Source: Actinomycetota bacterium
GTDB taxonomy: Bacteria; Actinomycetota; Thermoleophilia; Solirubrobacterales; Solirubrobacteraceae
Assembly (NCBI GenBank): GCA_005883255.1
Contig: VAXS01000107.1
Span: 1 to 8,582, forward strand
DNA: 8,582 bases
Direction: 5' to 3'
Position 1 is the stretch's first letter; each line of letters starts with the position of its first letter. The position numbers were made by a program, and so were the translations under genes. Under the pieces are notes generated by a model that worked only from the letters and a program-made list of their open reading frames with translations, was not told the DNA's origin and ran no database searches. Shown in pieces: positions 4,663-8,582 of this stretch.

Positions 4663-5409
4663 ATGAGACCCGCGATCCGCCCCGCGACAGCGACGCTCGT
4701 CGCCGCGCTCGGACTGAGCGCGGCCCTGGCGCTGCCCACACCGGCCGGCGCCGACACGACCGGCGGAACGGCGGCGCCCACCCCGGGCACCCCGACCGCC
4801 GCCAGCGGCAGCTCGGCGCCCACCCCGGGCTCCACCCTCCGGGCCGCGACGGCCGCGCTGGCCGGACGCTGGCAGCGCGCGACCGGGACGCTCGCCGGCG
4901 CGGGGGCGGGGTCCGCCGTGCTCCTCCAGCGCACCGACGGCCGCAGCGGCTGGACGACGGTGGCCCAGGCCCGCGCCGGGCGCGGCGGGGCGTTCGCGGT
5001 CAGCTGGCGTCCCAACCAGGTCGGACGCCAGACGCTGCGTGCGGTCTCCCCCACCGGGTCGACCGCCGCCCGCTCGGCGGCCAGCTCGCCCACGGTGCCG
5101 CTGACCGTCTACGCCAGTGCGATCGCCACCCAGTTCGGGCCGGGCTTCTACAACCAGCGCACGGCGTGCGGGGTGGTGCTCACGCCCCGGACCGTGGGAG
5201 TGGCCCACACCACGCTCCCCTGCGGGACCCTGGTCGAGTTCTACTACCGCGGCCGCACGATCCGGGCGCCGGTCATCGATCGCGGCCCGTACGCCAACAA
5301 CGCCACCTGGGACCTGACCACCGGCGCCGCCGTCGCACTGCGCTTCGACGGCTACGGGTACGTGGGCTCGCTCCGCGTGGGTCGGGTCTCCCTCTCGCGC
5401 GCGGGCTGA
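4663..5409 (+). CDS. Secreted RlpA-like double-psi beta-barrel cell-wall protein
   Basis: A 248-residue exported protein, probably a peptidoglycan-acting enzyme. Residues 1-30 are a signal peptide (basic start, hydrophobic LVAALGLSAALALP, likely cleavage after AGA). A Thr/Pro/Ser linker with two APTPG units follows, then a beta-sandwich-like segment (about 55-145; LLQRTDGRSGWTTVAQA, FAVSWRPNQVGRQTLRAV). The C-terminal domain (about 155-248) is RlpA-like: FYNQRTACGVVLTPRTVGVA, HTTLPCGTLVEF and VIDRGPYANNATWDLTTGAA. The His and the Asp of VIDRGPY match catalytic positions of Pseudomonas RlpA, but the upstream acidic residues are replaced. Two cysteines (TACG, LPCG) probably form a disulfide, as in actinobacterial members. 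Start ATG 4663 has GGGA a few bases upstream, directly after the c-di-AMP riboswitch that should control it. It is convergent with the GGDEF-like gene, 11 bases away. Confidence 0.9.
   Translation: MRPAIRPATATLVAALGLSAALALPTPAGADTTGGTAAPTPGTPTAASGSSAPTPGSTLRAATAALAGRWQRATGTLAGAGAGSAVLLQRTDGRSGWTTVAQARAGRGGAFAVSWRPNQVGRQTLRAVSPTGSTAARSAASSPTVPLTVYASAIATQFGPGFYNQRTACGVVLTPRTVGVAHTTLPCGTLVEFYYRGRTIRAPVIDRGPYANNATWDLTTGAAVALRFDGYGYVGSLRVGRVSLSRAG
4772..4830 (+). repeat. 17-base direct repeat in the linker of the RlpA-like gene
   Basis: CGGCGCCCACCCCGGGC occurs at 4772-4788 and again at 4814-4830, 42 bases apart and in frame. It encodes the APTPG units of the Pro/Thr/Ser linker behind the signal peptide, so it reflects a small in-frame duplication in a flexible segment. 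Confidence 0.7.
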
Positions 5410-5419
5410 CCCCCGCGCG
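5398..5419. terminator. Possible bidirectional terminator between convergent genes
   Basis: CGCGCGGG (5398-5405) and CCCGCGCG (5412-5419) form a perfect 8-base stem with a 6-base loop. It covers the stop codon of the RlpA-like gene and fills the 11-base gap to the stop of the convergent gene. No U-run is seen on either side, so its strength is uncertain. Confidence 0.45.
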
Positions 5420-5420
5420 G

Positions 5421-6452
5421 TCAGCGCACCAGCCGCGGGCCCAGCGCCGGCTCGGGCGAGTCGCCGGCGAACCGCACTCCCGCGGCCCGGGCGGTGAGCA
5501 CGCTCTGCTCGGCCTCGCCGGCCAGCGCCTCCGGGTCGCGCCCGTCGTCCGGGAACAGCGCCGCCCCGATCGAGGCGGTGAGCGGCGCGCCGCGGAGCTG
5601 GGCCGCGCCCTCGACGGCCTGGGCGATGCGCCGGGCCAGCGCCGACGCGCCGGTGCGGCCGACGCCCGGCGCGATGACCCACAGCCGCCCGTCGGTCTCG
5701 TGGGCGAGGACGTCCTCCCGGCGGATCGAGCGTCGCACCCCGCGGCCCACGCGCTCCAGCGCCCCGGCCAGCGTCTCCGCGGTCTCCGAGCTGCGCAGCC
5801 GCTCGATCCCGTCCAGCTCCACCAGCAGCAGCCCGAACCGTCCGCCCGCGCTGATCTGCCGCTCCAGGGCCGCCATCCACAGCGGGACGAAGTCGGGCTC
5901 GCCGGTGGCGGCGCGCGGGAGCGGAGGCTCGGCGTCCTCGTCGCCGAAGGCGGTGGCTGGAGGTGCGGCGACTTCGGCCGGCGCGGGCCGGGGACGGGCG
6001 CCGCGCGCGGCGATCGCGGCTTGCGCCGTCGCGGTGCACACGTGCGCCAGGCGGTCGGCCAGCGCGGCGAGCAGGGCGTCCTCCCCGCGCGGCACCTCCT
6101 CCAGCACCGCCGCCCAGACGGCCCGGCGCAGCGCCTCCGCCGACGCGACCACGCCGGCGGCGTCGGTCGCGCCCGCCAGCCGGCCCAGGTCGGGGGCCTG
6201 CCGGAGCGCGCCCTGCAGCCCGCGCTCGGACCCCAGCGCCTCCATCGCCGCCGCGCACACGGCGGGTCCATCGGCGGCCAGGTCGGCCACCGGCATCTCG
6301 GCGGCCACGGTCAGGGGAGCGCCGTCCAGCAGCTCGATCAGCCACCGCTTGGCGACGGCGTCGGCCCGGGCGATCAGCGCGTCGATCGGGGCGTAGGGCA
6401 CCGCGCGAGGCGCCCGTCCTCCGATCCCGCGCTCGTGCATGTGCGGGTTCAT
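5421..6452 (-). CDS. Protein with degenerate GGDEF domain
   Basis: A 343-residue soluble protein. Residues about 20-150 are helical and Ala-rich (ADAVAKRWLIELLDGAPLTV ... EALRRAVWAAVLEEV) with no sure family. A disordered Pro/Ala linker (about 150-185) follows, then a GGDEF-type fold (about 190-325): FGLLLVELDGIERLR replaces the first metal-binding strand, REDVLAHETDGRLWVIAPG stands at the signature hairpin, and TASIGAALFPDDGRDPEALA with the following EAEQSVLTARAAG match the conserved C-terminal part. At the GGDEF position the residues read TDGRL, so cyclase activity is very unlikely. It more probably serves as a nucleotide-binding or protein-interaction regulator, which is an inference. There is no membrane segment. 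ATG 6452 is used; ATG 6440 is an alternative and neither has a clear Shine-Dalgarno. It is divergent from moeA, with a 68-base gap. Confidence 0.75.
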   Translation of the reverse strand: MNPHMHERGIGGRAPRAVPYAPIDALIARADAVAKRWLIELLDGAPLTVAAEMPVADLAADGPAVCAAAMEALGSERGLQGALRQAPDLGRLAGATDAAGVVASAEALRRAVWAAVLEEVPRGEDALLAALADRLAHVCTATAQAAIAARGARPRPAPAEVAAPPATAFGDEDAEPPLPRAATGEPDFVPLWMAALERQISAGGRFGLLLVELDGIERLRSSETAETLAGALERVGRGVRRSIRREDVLAHETDGRLWVIAPGVGRTGASALARRIAQAVEGAAQLRGAPLTASIGAALFPDDGRDPEALAGEAEQSVLTARAAGVRFAGDSPEPALGPRLVR

Positions 6453-6520
6453 ACCAGCGCGGGGAGACGAGCGCACGCGATTCGCCGCCGCGGGTGGGCG
6501 CATGGGGCGAGAATGTGGCC

Positions 6521-7723
6521 GTGACCGCTCTGCTGCCGCTGGACGAAGCGCGCGCGCGCGCGGTCGCGGCCGTGGCCGCCCCGTTGGACGCGGAGGCGGT
6601 CGAGGTCGGCGACGCGCCGGGGCGGGTACTGGCCGAGGACGTGCTGGCCGCCGCCGACGTTCCCCCGTTCGCCAACTCGGCCATGGACGGCTTCGCGGTC
6701 CTGGCCGGCCCGGCCGGGCGGGCCCTGCGGGTGGTGGACGAGTCGCGCGCCGGCCGCCCCGCCCGCCGGCCGGTGGGAGAGGGCGAGGCGATCCGCATCT
6801 CCACCGGCGCCCCGCTTCCCGCGGGCGCCACGGCGGTGGTGCCGGTCGAGCACACGGCGGAGCGCGACGGCGCCGTGGTCCTCGAGCGCGAGGCGCCGCC
6901 CCACGCCAACGTCCGCGACGCCGGCGAGGACCTGTCCGCCGGCGCGGTGGTGGTGCGCCGGGGCACGGTCCTCGGTCCGCCGGAGGTGGCCGCCGCGGTG
7001 GCCGCCGGGCGGGCCGAGGTGCGCTGCGCCCGGCGGCCCCGGGTGGCCATCCTGGCCACCGGCGACGAGCTGGCGCCGCCCGGCGCCCCGCTCGCACCGG
7101 GCCAGATCCACGACAGCAACGCCGTCGCCCTGGCCGCGCTGGCCGCGCGGGAGGGCACCCAGATGGTGCGGGAAGGGATCGTGCCCGACGATCGCGCCGG
7201 CACCGAGGAGGCGCTGAAGCGCGCGCTGGTGGCCGCCGACGTCGTCGTGGTCTCCGGTGGCGTGTCGGTCGGGCCTCACGACCACGTCAAGCCGGCGCTG
7301 GCCGCCCTGGGCGTCGAGGAACGCTTCTGGCGCGTCGCGCTCAAGCCCGGCAAGCCCGCCTGGTTCGGCGCCCGCGGCTCCACGCTGGTGTTCGGGCTGC
7401 CGGGCAACCCGGTCTCGGCCGTCGTGTGCTTCCTCCTGTTCGTCCGCCCCGCGCTGCGGGCGCTGCAGGGCGCCGAACCGCTCCCCGCCCCGGCGACCGC
7501 GCTCGCCGCCGAGCCCATCCGCCGCTCGCCCGAGCGGGCCCAGGCCGTCCGGGTGGCGCTCGACACCGGTCCCGACGGCGTCCTGGCCGCCCGCCCCACC
7601 GGTCCCCAGGGCTCCCACCTGCTCACCTCGCTGCTGGGCGCCGACGCCCTGGCGCTCGTCCCCGCGGGCGACGGCGAGGTCGCCGCCGGCGAGCCGGTCG
7701 CGGTGGAGCGGATCGCCCCGTGA
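6521..7723 (+). CDS. moeA: Molybdopterin molybdotransferase MoeA
   Basis: A 400-residue enzyme that inserts molybdate into adenylated molybdopterin, the last common step of molybdenum cofactor synthesis in the cytoplasm. Motifs run in the usual order: PPFANSAMDGFAV (about 48-60), RISTGAPLPAGATAVVPVEH (92-111), NVRDAGEDLSAGAVVVRRGT (130-149), RVAILATGDEL (174-184), GQIHDSNAVAL (194-204), VSGGVSVGPHDHVKPAL (244-260), ALKPGKPAWFG (273-283) and VFGLPGNPVSAVVCFL (290-305). Domain IV follows to the end. Length is that of ordinary MoeA and no key motif is missing. The start is GTG 6521, about nine bases after GGCGAG; GTG 6515 is a possible alternative two codons earlier. No other cofactor-synthesis gene lies in the window. 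Its stop overlaps the start of the next gene (GTGA), pointing to coupled translation. Confidence 0.95.
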   Translation: MTALLPLDEARARAVAAVAAPLDAEAVEVGDAPGRVLAEDVLAAADVPPFANSAMDGFAVLAGPAGRALRVVDESRAGRPARRPVGEGEAIRISTGAPLPAGATAVVPVEHTAERDGAVVLEREAPPHANVRDAGEDLSAGAVVVRRGTVLGPPEVAAAVAAGRAEVRCARRPRVAILATGDELAPPGAPLAPGQIHDSNAVALAALAAREGTQMVREGIVPDDRAGTEEALKRALVAADVVVVSGGVSVGPHDHVKPALAALGVEERFWRVALKPGKPAWFGARGSTLVFGLPGNPVSAVVCFLLFVRPALRALQGAEPLPAPATALAAEPIRRSPERAQAVRVALDTGPDGVLAARPTGPQGSHLLTSLLGADALALVPAGDGEVAAGEPVAVERIAP

Positions 7724-8502
7724 GCGCCTGGGCCTGGGTCCTGACGATCGTCGGCGCGCTGGCGCTCGTCCGGGCGGCCCTGGCGCTCGTCCGCATGCGC
7801 CTGCACCCGCTGCTGGCCCCGGCGGTGATCGCCTCCCCGGACGAGCACACCACGATCGAGCCCTCGGGGGCCGTGCGCTCCGTGCAGGCGGCCGACCTGC
7901 GGCTGCCGGCGGAGCGCCTGGACGCCATCTGGACGCCGATGCACCTGGAGCGGCTGGCCCGCACCTACTGGCGGTTCCTGACCCGGGTGACGCTGGGCGT
8001 GATGCGGATCTCCTACACGCCCGCCGAGCGCTTCGTCGTCCTGCTCACGCGCCCGTTCGTCCTGCTGCGCTTCTCGGCTCCCGAGTACCTCATGGACAGC
8101 CACCGCGGGATCGTGCGCTGGCGCATCGAGCGGGGCCTGCTGGTCTCGAAGGAGGGCCGGGGGAAGGGCTACCTCCAGATCGACATCCGCCGCTGCGACC
8201 CCGGTCCCGACGGCTGGGCGGTGGCCCACGTCGAGATCGAGGTGGCCAACTTCTATCCCTGGATCGCGCGAGCGCTCTCCACCTGGGTGTACAAGCAGAC
8301 CCAGTCGCGCATCCACGTGGTGGTGACCCACGGGTTCCTGCGCTCGCTGGCGCGGCTCGACCTCGCGACCTCCCGGGTGGGCCGGCTGGCGGACGCCTCG
8401 CTCCCCGAGGCCAGCGCCGACCAGCTCCCCGACCCGCCCCCCGACGACCGTCCCGTGGGCGAGCGCGAATGGGCTCGCGTCAGGAGTGCACCGCGCCCAT
8501 GA
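7720..8502 (+). CDS. Membrane-anchored protein of unknown function
   Basis: A 260-residue protein beginning VSAWAWVLTIVGALALVRAA, one hydrophobic N-terminal helix (about 4-25) ended by RMR, so probably anchored with the rest in the cytoplasm. Residues 45-215 form a compact mixed domain: AADLRLPAERLDAIWTPMHL, RFLTRVTLGVMRISYTPAER, FVVLLTRPFVLLRFSAPEYL, GIVRWRIERGLLVSKEGRGK, GYLQIDIRRC and VEIEVANFYPWIARALSTWV. The regular beta-strands with amphipathic helices could suit a lipid- or ligand-binding fold, but I do not recognise the family. The last 45 residues are Pro/Asp-rich and disordered. It starts at GTG 7720 inside the moeA stop (four-base overlap), so it is translated with moeA, yet nothing in it points to molybdenum chemistry. 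Its 3' end overlaps the convergent partial gene by 23 bases. Confidence 0.85.
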   Translation: MSAWAWVLTIVGALALVRAALALVRMRLHPLLAPAVIASPDEHTTIEPSGAVRSVQAADLRLPAERLDAIWTPMHLERLARTYWRFLTRVTLGVMRISYTPAERFVVLLTRPFVLLRFSAPEYLMDSHRGIVRWRIERGLLVSKEGRGKGYLQIDIRRCDPGPDGWAVAHVEIEVANFYPWIARALSTWVYKQTQSRIHVVVTHGFLRSLARLDLATSRVGRLADASLPEASADQLPDPPPDDRPVGEREWARVRSAPRP

Positions 8503-8582
8503 CCTCCCGGAGCTTCTGCCGGTTGTGCCGGGCGCGGATGCGGCGGACGGTCCCGGAGCGCGAGCGCATCACGATCGAGTCC
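8480..8582 (-). CDS. Unrecognised protein, C-terminal end only
   Basis: Reading inward from the right edge on the minus strand gives 33 codons, all ending in G or C, and a TGA at 8480-8482. The visible C-terminus is very basic (SIVMRSRSGTVRRIRARHNR followed by QKLREVMGAVHS) and looks like a terminal helix. The start and most of the protein are outside the window, so no family can be named. It overlaps the convergent upstream gene by 23 bases. Confidence 0.5.
   Translation of the reverse strand, partial: DSIVMRSRSGTVRRIRARHNRQKLREVMGAVHS

Noticed and set aside
6453..6520. A promoter or operator pair between the GGDEF-like gene and moeA
   Set aside because: The 68-base gap is GC-rich; I could not find a convincing -10/-35 pair or inverted repeat.
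4636..7203. An 855-codon open frame on the minus strand across the RlpA-like gene, the GGDEF-like gene and moeA
   Set aside because: It is Arg/Gly/Ala-rich shadow sequence antisense or out of frame to three well-supported genes; stops are rare at this GC content.
7649..7792. Three copies of CTGGCGCTCGTCC within about 145 bases
   Set aside because: Each encodes ALALV in moeA or in the next gene's membrane helix using the preferred codons; chance reuse explains it.

Overview
The window is very GC-rich (nearly all codons end in G or C) and looks chromosomal. A primary sigma factor of actinobacterial type, an actinobacterial-style c-di-AMP riboswitch in front of a cell-wall hydrolase, GTG starts and a degenerate GGDEF protein all suggest an actinobacterium. 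Thermoleophilia (Solirubrobacterales) is my best guess, from protein style only; there is no rRNA to confirm it. No insertion sequence, phage gene, CRISPR array, tRNA or attachment site was seen.

Layout. (1) Positions 1-850, minus strand: an HxlR-family redox-type repressor followed by an unrecognised gene that runs off the left edge. (2) Positions 899-3792, minus strand: a likely transcription unit of primary sigma factor gene, pilT (twitching ATPase) and an AIM24-family protein. The sigma gene is broken: codon 120 (end of region 1.2) is joined out of frame to region 2.3, so about 55-60 residues of core-binding regions 2.1-2.2 are missing. (3) Positions 3793-4044: an AT-richer divergent control region with a good minus-strand promoter, a LexA-like palindrome at its predicted start site and a second inverted repeat. 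(4) Positions 4045-4440, plus strand: a small basic Ala/Arg/Lys-rich protein with a conserved-looking hydrophobic tail. (5) Positions 4487-5409, plus strand: promoter, ydaO/c-di-AMP riboswitch, then a secreted RlpA-like double-psi beta-barrel protein. (6) Positions 5421-6452, minus strand: a protein with a degenerate GGDEF domain, convergent with the rlpA-like gene. (7) Positions 6521-8502, plus strand: moeA (molybdenum cofactor synthesis) overlapping by 4 bases a membrane-anchored protein of unknown function. (8) Positions 8480-8582, minus strand: the 3' end of an unrecognised gene, overlapping its convergent neighbour.

How the parts fit. The clearest regulatory circuit is c-di-AMP sensing by the leader RNA controlling a cell-wall enzyme. 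The sigma-pilT-AIM24 cluster joins transcription, surface motility and an unknown AIM24 role without an obvious common pathway. I found no multi-gene system that looks wholly new. The most surprising items are the internal deletion in the housekeeping sigma gene and the continuous reading frame it creates into pilT.
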